Shown: positions 1 through 9,285, numbered from the stretch's first letter. The stretch is 64,000 nt of DNA from Solea solea (GCF_958295425.1 NC_081136.1:19474890-19538889); one strand, 5' to 3'. Notes: a model not told the origin generated them from the sequence alone. Numbers and translations: made by a program.

Positions 1-765
1 TGCAATCTTCGGAAAGGTCAAAGGTCAGCCGTTCGGGTGTGTTTTTTGTAATATTTCCTAAAGGCAATGAGCCAGGATGCTGATTTCTCTGTATGTGTAT
101 CGAGGACCATAGCTGATCCAGGGTGCCGAGTTTCAGACCTGTGCAACCTTCGGAAAGGTCAAAAGTCAGCCGTTTGCTTGTGTTTTTTGTAATAATTCCT
201 AAATGCATTGAGCCAGGAGTCAGATTTTTCCGTATGTGTATCAGGGACTAAGACTAATCTTGGGTGCTGAGTTTCAGACCCGTGCAACCTTTGGAAAGGT
301 AAAAGGTCGGCCGTTCTGATGTGTTTTTTGTAATAATTCCTGAAGGCATTGAGCCAGGAGTCTGATTTTACCGTATGTGTATCAGCGACTAAGGCTAATC
401 CCGGGTGCTGAGTTTCAGACCTGTGCAACCTTTGGAAAGTTCAAAGGTCAGCCGTTCTGGTGTGTTTTTTGAAATAATTGGTAAAGGCATTAAGCCAGGA
501 GTCTGATTTTTCCGTATGTGTATCAGGCACTAAGGCTAATCCCGGGTGCCGAGTTTCAGACCTGTGCAACCTTCAAAAAGGTCAAAGGTCAGCCTTTCAG
601 GTGTGTTTTTTGTAATAATTCCTAAAGGCATTGGGCCAGGAGTCTGATTTTTCCGTATGTGTATCTGGGACTAAGACTTATCCCCAGGTGCAGAGTTTCA
701 GACCTGTGCAACCTTCGGAAAGGTCAAAGGTCAGCCGTTCGGTGTGTTTTTTGTAATAATTCCTA
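1..765 (+). repeat. Satellite family A block, about 5.4 monomers of 141 bp
   Basis: The marker gtttcagacc recurs at 130, 271, 412, 553 and 695, giving a period of 141-142 bp. Each monomer carries a receptor-like stretch (perfect AGGTCAAAGGTCA at 15-27, 579-591 and 721-733; degenerate in the intervening monomers), then gtgttttttgtaataattcc, gccaggagtctgattt and a tail near cccgggtgcc. With no gap this block and the following C copy match 43189-44411 at a constant offset of 43188, including a rare gtaatatttcc variant near position 46. It continues beyond the left edge of the window. The A-to-B switch is at about 765, inside aataattcctataatataaa. Confidence 0.95.
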
Positions 766-820
766 TAATATAAAACCCACAAATGAAGTTAACATCTTAT
801 AAGATATACTTATGTACCTT
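766..820 (+). repeat. Truncated satellite B monomer between A block and C copy 1
   Basis: This is the 3' part of a B monomer (acaaatgaagttaacatc, then cttataagatatact and tatgtacctt). The same truncated piece sits in front of every C copy in the window, so it is part of the amplified unit rather than a local event. Confidence 0.9.
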
Positions 821-1223
821 CTAAAAAGGAGAGAAGGGCGTTCTCCAGGAATTAACTGGTTGTTGATAGAGCGGCAAGGTGTATGGGGTGTGTCCCCGTT
901 AAAAGACACGGATGCAGATGTCCAGTTTAGTGTTGGATTTATTGAAGTGTGTGTGTGTGGCTCTCTGGCATTTACGCACAATAAACCCAGGATGTACAGG
1001 CGAAAGTTGGAAACAAACAAGGGAAAAGCACGAGCCATCCACCGCTATATCAGGAGGAAAACGAAACCTAAACAGTACGGCATCTCACACACACGTGTGG
1101 TGCGTTCAATAGCGTCGGAATGGCTATGGTGCGTTCATGAGTGTCGGACATATGAAAAGTCACCAAGAATACAATACAACTGAACAGTAAAACTCCTAAA
1201 CAACATGGGCTTTCCAACACCTT
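821..1223 (+). mobile_element. Segment C, copy 1 (398 bp insertion plus ACCTT)
   Basis: A non-tandem segment interrupts a B monomer exactly between acctt and cagtg. ACCTT lies just before it (816-820) and again at its 3' end (1219-1223), which resembles a 5 bp target-site duplication. It holds a GT-rich run (about 945-959), a CACACGTGTG palindrome (1090-1099) and an imperfect 21 bp direct repeat (1099-1119 and 1128-1148). A 123-residue frame on + and a 91-residue frame on - cross it, but both begin or end in satellite. Only this copy has two extra bases, giving cttctcagtg at the 3' junction. No TG...CA ends or convincing inverted termini are visible, so the element class is unknown. A captured single-copy fragment is an alternative. 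Confidence 0.7.
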
Positions 1224-3384
1224 CTCAGTGTTTGATTTTGCAATGATTTCACTGTTTGGATGTGTTTTTCTATTTGTGTCTGTTTTTGTGCGCATTCAGC
1301 AGGGATACGGCTGTTTTCTGATTTTTTTCCTTTTTTCTACTGTCCCATAACATAAACCTCACAAATAAAGTTAAAATCTTAAAAGATATAGTTATATACC
1401 TTCAGTGTTTGATTTTGCAATGATTTCACTGTTTGGATGTGTTTTTCTATTGGTGTCTGTTTTTGTGCGCATTCAGCTGGGATACGGCTGTTTTCTGACT
1501 TTTTTCCTTTTTTCTACTGTCCCATAACATAAACCTCAAAAATAAAGTTATAATATTATAAGATATGGTTATATACCTTCAGTGTTTGATTTTGCAATGA
1601 TTTCACTGTTTGGATGTGTTTTTCTATTTGTGTCTGTTTTTGTGCGCATTCAGCAGGGATACGGCTGTTTTCTGATTTTTTTCATTTTTTTACTGTCCCA
1701 TAACATAAACCTCACAAATAAAGTTAAAATCTTAAAAGATATAGTTATATACCTTCAGTGTTTGATTTTGCAATGATTTCACTGTTTGGATGTGTTTTTC
1801 TATTTGTGTCTGTTTTTGTGCGCATTCAGCTGGGATACGGCTGTTTTGTGACTTTTTTCCTTTTTTCTACTGTCCCATAACATAAACCTCAAAAATAAAG
1901 TTACAATATTATAAGATATGGTTATATACCTTCAGTGTTTGATTTTGCAATGATTTCACTGTTTGGCTGTGTTTTTCTATTTGTGTCTGTTTTTGTGCGC
2001 ATTCAGCAGGGATACGGCTGTTTTCTGATTTTTTTCATTTTTTTACTGTCCCATAACATAAACCTCACAAATAAAGTTAAAATCTTAAAAGATATAGTTA
2101 TATACCTTCAGTGTTTGATTTTGCAATGATTTCACTGTTTGGATGTGTTTTTCTATTTGTGTCTGTTTTTGTGCGCATTCAGCAGGGATACGGCTGTTTT
2201 CTGATTTTTTTCATTTTTCTACTGTCCCATAACATAAACCTCACAAATGAAGTTAACATCTTAAAAGATGTAGTTCTGTACCCTCAGTGTTTGATTTTGC
2301 AATGATTTCACTGTTGGGATGTGTTTTTCTATTGGTGTCTGTTTGTGGGCTCATTCAGCTTTGATAATGCTGTTTTCGGACTTTTTTCATTTTTCTACTG
2401 TCCCATAACCTTAACCTCACAAATGAAGTTAAAATCTTAAAAGATTTAGTTCTTTACCCTCAGTTTTTGCTTCTGCAATGATTTCACTGTTTGGATGTGT
2501 TTTTCTATTTGTGTCTGTTTTCGTGCGCATTCAGCAGGGATACGGCTGTTTTCTGATTTTTTTCATTTTTCTACTGTCCCATAACATAAACCTCACAAAT
2601 AAAGTTAAAATCTTAAAAGATATAGTTATATACCTTCAGTGTTTGATTTTGCAATGATTTCACTCTTTGGATGTGTTTTTCTATTTGTGTCTGTTTTTGT
2701 GCGCATTCAGCTGGGATACGGCTGTTTTCGGACTTTTTTCCTTTTTTCTACTGTCCCATAACATAAACCTCAAAAATAAAGTTACAATATTATAAGATAT
2801 GGTTATATACCTTCAGTGTTTGATTTTGCAATGATTTCACTGTTTGGATGTGTTTTTCTATTTGTGTCTGTTTTTGTGCGCATTCAGCAGGGATACGGCT
2901 GTTTTCTGATTTTTTTCATTTTTCTACTGTCCCATAACATAAACCTCACAAATAAAGTTAACATCTTAAAAGATTTAGTTCTGTACCCTCAGTGTTTGAT
3001 TTTGCAATGATTTCACTGTTGGGATGTGTTTTTCTATTGGTGTCTGTTTGTGGGCTCATTCAGCTTTGATAATGCTGTTTTCGGACTTTTTTCATTTTTC
3101 TACTGTCCCATAACCTAAACCTCACAAATAAAGTTAAAATCTTAAAAGATATAGTTATATACCTTCAGTGTTTGATTTTGCAATGATTTTCACTGTTTGG
3201 ATGTGTTTTTCTATTTGTGTCTGTTTTTGTGCGCATTCAGCTGAGATAAGGCTGTTTACTGTCCTATAACATAAACGTCACAAATGAAGTTAACAACTTA
3301 AAAGATTTAGTTCTGTACCCTCAGTGTTTGATTTTGCAATGATTTCACTGTCGGGATGTGTATTTCTATTGGTGTCTGTTTTGT
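1224..3384 (+). repeat. Satellite family B block, about 12 monomers of 176 bp
   Basis: The marker cagtgtttgattttgc recurs at about 176 bp spacing (for example 1403, 1580, 1756). Monomers contain an AATAAA-containing stretch (cacaaataaagtt) in some copies and cacaaatgaagtt in others. Several monomers have the atctt-NN-aagat dyad near their end. Confidence 0.95.
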
Positions 3385-4198
3385 GTGTGTATCAGGGACT
3401 AAGGCTAATCCCGGGTGCCGAGTTTCAGACCTGTGCAACCTTTGGAAAGGTAAAAGGTCAGCCGTTCTGGTGTGTTTTTTGTAATAATTCCTGAAGGCAT
3501 TGAGTCAGGAGTCTGATTTTTCCGTATATGTATCAGAAACTAACCCTCATCCCGGGTGCCGAGTTTCAGACCTGTGCAATCTTCGGAAAGGTCAAAGGTC
3601 AGCCGTTCGGGTGTGTTTTTTGTAATAATTCCTAAAGGCAATGAGCCAGGATGCTGATTTCTCTGTATGTGTATCGAGGACCATAGCTGATCCAGGGTGC
3701 CGAGTTTCAGACCTGTGCAACCTTCGGAAAGGTCAAAAGTCAGCCGTTTGCTTGTGTTTTTTGTAATAATTCCTAAATGCATTGAGCCAGGAGTCAGATT
3801 TTTCCGTATGTGTATCAGGGACTAAGACTAATCTTGGGTGCTGAGTTTCAGACCCGTGCAACCTTTGGAAAGGTAAAAGGTCGGCCGTTCTGATGTGTTT
3901 TTTGTAATAATTCCTGAAGGCATTGAGCCAGGAGTCTGATTTTTCCGTATGTGTATCAGCGACTAAGGCTAATCCCGGGTGCTGAGTTTCAGACCTGTGC
4001 AACCTTTGGAAAGGTCAAAGGTCAGCCGTTCTGGTGTGTTTTTTGTAATAATTCCTAAAGGCATTGGGCCAGGAGTCTGATTTTTCCGTATGTGTATCTG
4101 GGACTAAGACTTATCCCCAGGTGCAGAGTTTCAGACCTGTGCAACCTTCGGAAAGGTCAAAGGTCAGCCGTTCGGTGTGTTTTTTGTAATAATTCCTA
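3385..4198 (+). repeat. Satellite family A block, about 6 monomers
   Basis: Period 141 bp, same orientation as the first block. A perfect DR1 is at 3589-3601. The monomer order repeats the order seen at 1-765 and at 40390-41190, so this is a copy of the same multi-monomer set. Confidence 0.93.
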
Positions 4199-4253
4199 TA
4201 ATATAAAACCCACAAATGAAGTTAACATCTTATAAGATATACTTATGTACCTT

Positions 4254-4655
4254 CTAAAAAGGAGAGAAGGGGTTCTCCAGGAATTAACTGGTTGTTGATA
4301 GAGCGGCAAGGTGTATGGGGTGTGTCCCCGTTAAAAGACACGGATGCAGATGTCCAGTTTAGTGTTGGATTTATTGAAGTGTGTGTGTGTGGCTCTCTGG
4401 CATTTACGCACAATAAACCCAGGATGTACAGGCGAAAGTTGGAAACAAACAAGGGAAAAGCACGAGCCATCCACCGCTATATCAGGAGGAAAACGAAACC
4501 TAAACAGTACGGCATCTCACACACACGTGTGGTGCGTTCAATAGCGTCGGAATGGCTATGGTGCGTTCATGAGTGTCGGACAGATGAAAAGTCACCAAGA
4601 ATACAATACAACTGAACAGTAAAACTCCTAAACAACATGGGCTTTCCAACACCTT
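4254..4655 (+). mobile_element. Segment C, copy 2
   Basis: Same insertion point and ACCTT borders as copy 1 (3' ACCTT at 4651-4655). One base is missing near 4270 (agaaggggttc instead of agaagggcgttc), which breaks the + frame there. It shares the variant gacagatgaaaag with the copy at 44009, where other copies read gacatatgaaaag. Confidence 0.7.
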
Positions 4656-5972
4656 CAGTGTTTGATTTTGCAATGATTTCACTGTTTGGATGTGTTTTTC
4701 TATTTGTGTCTGTTTTTGTGCGCATTCAGCAGGGATACGGCTGTTTTCTGATTTTTTTCCTTTTTTCTACTGTCCCATAACATAAACCTCACAAATAAAG
4801 TTAAAATCTTAAAAGATATAGTTATATACCTTCAGTGTTTGATTTTGCAATGATTTCACTGTTTGGATGTGTTTTTCTATTTGTGTCTGTTTTTGTGCGC
4901 ATTCAGCTGGGATACGGCTGTTTTGTGACTTTTTTCCTTTTTTCTACTGTCCCATAACATAAACCTCAAAAATAAAGTTACAATATTATAAGATATGGTT
5001 ATATACCTTCAGTGTTTGATTTTGCAATGATTTCACTGTTTGGCTGTGTTTTTCTATTTGTGTCTGTTTTTGTGCGCATTCAGCAGGGATACGGCTGTTT
5101 TCTGATTTTTTTCATTTTTCTACTGTCCCATAACATAAACCTCACAAATGAAGTTAACATCTTAAAAGATGTAGTTCTGTACCCTCAGTGTTTGATTTTG
5201 CAATGATTTCACTGTTGGGATGTGTTTTTCTATTGGTGTCTGTTTGTGGGCTCATTCAGCTTTGATAATGCTGTTTTCGGACTTTTTTCATTTTTCTACT
5301 GTCCCATAACCTTAACCTCACAAATGAAATTAAAATCTTAAAAGATTTAGTTCTTTACCCTCAGTTTTTGCTTTTGCAATGATTTCACTGTTTGGATGTG
5401 TTTTTCTATTAGTGTCTGTTTTGTGTGTGTATCAGGGACTAAGGCTAATCCCGGGTGCCGAGTTTCAGACCTGTGCAACCTTTGGAAAGGTAAAAGGTCA
5501 GCCGTTCTGGTGTGTTTTTTGTAATAATTCCTGAAGGCATTGAGTCAGGAGTCTGATTTTTCCGTATGTGTATCAGGGACTAATGCTAATCCCGGGTGCC
5601 AAGTTTCAGACCTGTGCAACCTTCGGAAAGGTCAAAGGTCAGCCGTTTGGTGTGTTTTTTGTAATAATTCCTATAATATAAAACCCACAAATGAAGTTAA
5701 CATCTTATAAGATATACTTATACTTATAACTCAGTGTTTGATTTTGCAATGATTTCACTGTTTGGATGTGTTTTTCTATTTGTGTCTGTTTTTGTGCGCA
5801 TTCAGCAGGGATACGGCTGTTTTCTGATTTTTTTCATTTTTCTACTGTCCCATAACATAAACCTCACAAATAAAGTTAAAATCTTAAAAGATATAGTTAT
5901 ATACCTTCAGTGTTTGATTTTGCAATGATTTCACTGTTTGGATACTGTGAGATAAGGCTGTTTTCGGATCTT
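4254..5972 (+). repeat. C-headed higher-order unit, truncated by the island
   Basis: Segment C (4254-4655), B monomers (4656-5423), a short A piece of 249 bp (5424-5672) and B monomers (5673-5972). The last B monomer is degraded after gtttggatactgtgagataa, and recognisable satellite stops at about 5972. The unit is therefore cut off where unique sequence begins. Confidence 0.85.
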
Positions 5973-6345
5973 TACCGGTTTCTTAACAGTTGACCTTTCA
6001 CAATGGCAGCATTCAGTGTTTTTTTTCTTTTTCTGGAGCCTTTAACTCCTCATGTTGATAAAATAATGCAATAATATATGTAGAATATTATCAAACCTCT
6101 AATAATGACCACCGTAGGCATGAATGATTGTAAAATTGATTACAGTCAAAATAATATAAGATGACATACAGCATAATATTTTCATGGGGGTTAATTCAAT
6201 TATTTACCAATAACAGTGACAGCTAACCAAATGGAATCATCAGTAGTTTTAATCTCTACTGGCTCTTACCCTGGTCTGGCAGAGCTTCAGAGAATAAATC
6301 TCCATGGCAACCTAACTTTATCAATTGATCTTGTTTTGAGCAAAA
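5973..6345. other. Island left flank, nothing recognised
   Basis: AT-rich non-satellite sequence after the array edge. A short + frame at 6216-6455 has no recognisable domain and runs into the duplicated element, so it is not called as a gene. I see no RNA gene or mobile element signature here. Confidence 0.5.
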
Positions 6346-7122
6346 TAGTCCAGGATACTGGACAGCTTAATCCCTTCTGTACATGGTCCTCTGATATTTT
6401 CAATCCTCAACTTGCCAGCTCCATGTTTATTTTTATTATATCAGAAAGTATATGAGTTAGCTGTGGATGAGCTAACTCATGCTTTTGAAGCTTTTGAAGC
6501 ATGATGATGGTCGCCACAGCGGTCATCTTCCAGATAGAGATTAGATAGAAAATAAAAACTCTAAACTCAAGGAATTTTGCGAGAACAGGTGAACGTCACA
6601 TAGTGTTCCCTGAGACATTATTGCTCTGGACCATAATCATGAATTGGTCTGATAATCTCAAGAAATTACCGGCATCTTGTTAAAAGTCCCAGTACGGAAA
6701 TAAAAGTGCCGGTTCTGTGAACTGGAAAGTACCGGGCCACTTCAAGCACTAGTTAATAATTGTACTGTAATGACAGTGATTATATTTTCTTTACACTTAA
6801 TGTCTCTTATGTGATCTTATTCTTCAACAAACAAGTGCACAATATAATTCACTTAGAATTCTAAACAGCACATTGCAATTTCTGCAATTATTATCAAAGT
6901 ATTGATCAGTAATACAGTGAAAATGAGCGGAAAAATTAATATTTGCTTTGCAAGTCAATTTAAGGTGTGCGCCCCTAAATGTTTTGCTTGCTCTCCTAAA
7001 ATGTTCAGTTACACCCCTACTGTGCTCCTTGTAAAACGTTAGTCAGATGCCCTCCAAACATTGTTCTAAAGGGTTTATGGTCTTAGTTCCTCTTCAGTAG
7101 AGCTGCATGTCCACAATGTAAA
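6346..7122 (+). repeat. Duplicated 0.75 kb element, copy 1
   Basis: This stretch matches 14116-14862 almost throughout, from agtccaggatac to tgtccacaatgta. Shared landmarks include ggtcctctgatattttcaa, gtcgccacagcggtc, gagaacaggtgaacgtcac and ggtgtgcgcccctaaatg. Small indels separate the copies, such as a tandem ttttgaagc near 6483 here. No coding frame is conserved, so it is probably a dispersed non-coding repeat. I did not identify its family or clear terminal inverted repeats. Confidence 0.8.
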
Positions 7123-7302
7123 AAAAACCCTTCTCCACTAACTATGGTTGTTTCCATCCCTTCTCTTCTATTGTTTGTATTGTATTTGTATTGTATTTGT
7201 ACTTTATGTATTTAGGTGGTCTTATAAATTAAAGGATACATACTGTGAAGCAGCACTGTAATAAGCGACGGCCAGTTGATGAACCCATTAAAATATTCCA
7301 TA

Positions 7303-7456
7303 ACATGTCATTTAGCAGACACTTTTATCCAAGGCGACTAACAATGGAATTGAGTACAGTAAGCCAGGGGCGGAGCCGAACTTGTGACCATTACGACCAT
7401 GCTGTCTTTCGCACACAGGGTACCGGTCTTAACCACTGAGCCACTCTACCCCCGTA
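7303..7456 (-). mobile_element. tRNA-derived SINE, teleost type, minus strand
   Basis: On the minus strand the element starts with a tRNA-like head. Box A reads TGGCTCAGTGG (7433-7443) and box B reads AGTTCGGCTCC (7372-7382), both close to the RNA polymerase III consensus. It ends with a tail reading GTCGCCTTGGATAAAAG then TGTCTGCTAAATGAC, very like a SINE tail that is widespread in fish genomes. Individual bases deviate from what I recall of that consensus, so this is an old copy. It has no coding function; it depends on a partner LINE for movement. The fish attribution is from memory of the family and not from a search. Confidence 0.82.
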
Positions 7457-7575
7457 TATATGAAATATGTCTTATTAACTTGTGATAGGATGTGGAATTT
7501 GAGACACGGCCTCATGACAGAATGAGCCGGTTAATGTCTTTTTATTTTTTATTTCCCTTTTCATTGCTTAAGCAG

Positions 7576-7686
7576 GAATGCTGTTGTGACCTATGGCCTG
7601 TGAGGGTGGACCATGGAGGACAATTTTATCTCTCACTGTATGTGCAAGAAAAACTGTCAGGATACACAGAGACAGCATTAACAAGG
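7576..7686 (+). CDS. Exon-like segment 1, 37 codons, phase 0
   Basis: A stop-free stretch of 111 bp is bounded by an acceptor (cttaagcag) and a donor (acaagg followed by gtaatt). Read in phase 0 it gives 37 codons, starting ECCCDLWPVRVDHGG and ending GYTETALTR. The composition is like a real soluble protein segment. The open frame extends both ways outside the splice signals, so an exon is supported mainly by signals and length divisible by three. No homolog was recognised. It lies 350 bp upstream of another exon-like segment on the same strand, and may belong to the same gene or to a dead copy. Confidence is moderate because no reading frame links it smoothly to the next segment. Confidence 0.45.
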
Positions 7687-8033
7687 GTAATTAAAAGTGT
7701 TTCTAAACATTATTTCTCTCAAAACCATATGTGATGTGTGTGTGGGTATGTATTTTTCAGTACTTGGACAGTGGAGTGTCGGGGTGGTTGTGTATATAGC
7801 TCCTGTGTTTCTATATCGATACATGTTACTAGATTATATCAGACAGTGGTCATGAAATTATTTGCATTTCTTTTTCCCACAAATCTTTTCTGAGTTATAT
7901 GGCATGTGAAAAGTAAAAGATAATCTTGGAATAACATTAATATTTCCTAAAATGTGTTCCATTGACTGGGCTTGAAACCTAAAAGCAACAGAAAACTTTT
8001 TTTTTAATTCCCTTCTGCTCTGCATTTTTACAG

Positions 8034-8166
8034 AACCACAGCAACACTCCCCCTGAAGGCCGCCTTGGTTCACCTGGTGGACCAAGAGCTTCTTGATATG
8101 GAGGACACCACAGTTCGATACTGTTCGAACCTGAGCTGCCAGCATTGGAATCCAACGGTTTATTGA
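8034..8166 (+). CDS. Exon-like segment 2
   Basis: A strong acceptor is present: a long pyrimidine tract ending ctgcatttttacag. The following sequence is richer in GC than its surroundings. In the frame starting at 8035 it reads through [20 protein letters not shown] and stops at TGA 8164-8166. If joined in phase 0 to the previous segment, a different frame would be used and would stop early at about 8096. A possible donor (tttcag|gtattt) is near 8190. The leucine- and valine-rich protein looks like part of a helical repeat protein, but no family was recognised. The phase mismatch may mean a missing exon, a frameshift, or separate genes. Confidence 0.4.
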
Positions 8167-8400
8167 TGCTTGGAATTCTCACACAGTTTCAGGTATTTGA
8201 TCCATTTGAGCAGTTGAATCCCCAACACAAAAATGAATTTCACTTAGCAGGGAGCCTGCTGTGAGGATTACTTCCCCCTTGGCAACACCTCAGGTCCACT
8301 TCCTCAGGTCCCACTGAGCATTTTCAAATTCAAAATGTGTGAAGAAAATCATTTCAGTGTAATCAGTGCATCTGAAAAGTATTCAGATGCACTGGCTTAT

Positions 8401-8426
8401 AACCCTATAACCCTAACCCTAACCCT
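8401..8426 (-). repeat. Short telomere-like run (CCCTAA)n
   Basis: Reads aaccctataaccctaaccct and one further unit. Three clean CCCTAA units and one imperfect unit are present. This is far too short to be a chromosome end and is an interstitial telomere-like sequence. Confidence 0.8.
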
Positions 8427-8662
8427 CATTTATTACACACTTTGTTGTGTTAGAGACTTGATTTAAATAAATAGCATAGCATTAATCGGATTTTACATAA
8501 TTTAGGCAGCTGACAAAACAATACTGTGAAATTACAGTTGCCTGATAGCCAAAAAATGATTACCCTGTTATTTGTTGCAAAAAGTGAAGTTTGAGCCTAT
8601 ATTCCTCCAAAACATATACAGTAAAAGTATTTCATACTACTAGTATATGAAGTATAAGTGGT

Positions 8663-8736
8663 ACTGAGTTCAGTGAAAGTGAAATCATACACTACTAATA
8701 CAAATTATGGATTTTAAACTTCATCAAAAAGGATGA
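8663..8736 (+). repeat. 74 bp direct repeat, copy 1
   Basis: From actgagttcagtgaaagtg to aaaaaggatga this stretch is repeated, apparently without change, at 9212-9285. The 475 bp between the copies contains an exon-like segment and the CA microsatellite. Confidence 0.9.
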
Positions 8737-8804
8737 TCACACAGGTCATACAAATGTATGTTTGATTTGATGTAATTATTTTACATGTAATCACTATAAT
8801 ATGA

Positions 8805-8819
8805 TAGGGTTAGGGTTAG
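8805..8819 (+). repeat. Short telomere-like run (TTAGGG)n, opposite orientation
   Basis: Reads tagggttagggttag, the reverse orientation of the run at 8401-8426, about 380 bp away. Confidence 0.75.
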
Positions 8820-8853
8820 TTTTGATAAATGATTTAACCTTTTTCTTTTTCAG

Positions 8854-8898
8854 TACATTGTGACTGATGTTGATGAGGTCGAGGTCTTCAGCGTCTGA
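8854..8898 (+). CDS. Possible terminal exon, 14 codons and stop
   Basis: A good acceptor (ctttttctttttcag) is followed by YIVTDVDEVEVFSV and TGA at 8896-8898. The acidic, valine-rich end resembles a natural C-terminus, and the sequence after the stop is AT-rich with no long frame, as expected for a 3' untranslated region. The segment is short, so chance cannot be excluded. It would make sense as the last exon of a gene including the segments at 7576 and 8034, all on the same strand, but this is inference. Confidence 0.4.
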   Translation, partial: YIVTDVDEVEVFSV

Positions 8899-9158
8899 GG
8901 CTGTGTCTTTAACAGTCAGGATGAATTGAGCCCCAAACAAAGTGAAACATTGTGTTTACCTGTAATTGCACCTGTGTAAACAAAACCAGACTTTTGTTTG
9001 GGTTCACGTAGAGGGCAAGTCTTTGAAGTCCCTCAAGATGCCTGTTTGTTTTTTTTACTCAAAGGAGTGAATGTGTGTATGAGCCTCTTTGTAGGTGTCG
9101 GTGCCTGTGTATCATGTCGATTTGAACTTGATGTGAGAAAAAGAAGTGCCTGGAGTTG

Positions 9159-9200
9159 CACATGCACACAGACACACAGACACACACACACACACACACA
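9159..9200. repeat. CA/GT microsatellite
   Basis: A run of CA dinucleotides with a few interrupting GA steps, ending cacacacattcattcc. Length is probably polymorphic. Confidence 0.95.
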
Positions 9201-9211
9201 TTCATTCCTAA

Positions 9212-9285
9212 ACTGAGTTCAGTGAAAGTGAAATCATACACTACTAATACAAATTATGGATTTTAAACTTCATCAAAAAGGATGA
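9212..9285 (+). repeat. 74 bp direct repeat, copy 2
   Basis: Matches 8663-8736 along its length. The sequences diverge abruptly on both sides. Confidence 0.9.

Larger units (their letters stand above)
821..4253 (+). repeat. C-headed higher-order repeat unit, 3433 bp
   Basis: Starts with segment C (821-1223), followed by about twelve B monomers (1224-3384), about six A monomers (3385-4198) and a truncated B (4199-4253), where the next C begins. The B monomers alternate between types with cagcagggatacgg, cagctgggatacgg and cagctttgataatgc, a sub-pattern also seen in the right-hand array. The B-to-A switch is at about 3384 within gtctgttttgtgtgtgtatc. Confidence 0.85.

Noticed and set aside
812..1183. 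123-residue plus-strand frame through segment C, present in most copies
   Set aside because: It starts in truncated B satellite, overlaps an equally long minus-strand frame, has no recognisable domain, and its conservation follows from recent amplification. Copy 2 is frame-shifted without other sign of difference.
1330..1370. AATAAA polyadenylation signals in B monomers (cacaaataaagtt)
   Set aside because: Present only in some monomers and expected in AT-rich DNA; no downstream GU-rich element or gene supports a working signal.
1582..1776. Repeated 64-residue frames starting MFDFAMISLFGCVFLFVSV in B monomers, resembling a membrane protein
   Set aside because: Each frame is just one B monomer of T-rich DNA read through; the hydrophobic look comes from composition. 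The period is not a multiple of three.
3385..4198. CENP-B box in satellite A near tcccgggtgccgag
   Set aside because: The CCCG-NN-T part can be read, but the required CGAA half is not at the right distance, and no other match was found in A, B or C.
8034..8096. Collagen-like frame ([11 protein letters not shown]) in the segment at 8034
   Set aside because: Only a few Gly triplets before a stop; the other frame of the same segment is longer and more protein-like.
7858..8182. Minus-strand frames over the region of exon-like segment 2
   Set aside because: They run across the splice acceptor and AT-rich intron-like DNA and look like shadows of the plus-strand segment.
8401..8426. True telomere
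   Set aside because: Only about four units, interrupted, with complex sequence on both sides.
8998..9241. Frames over the CA microsatellite on both strands
   Set aside because: They owe their length to the dinucleotide run (alternating Thr-His or Cys-Val) and have no other support.
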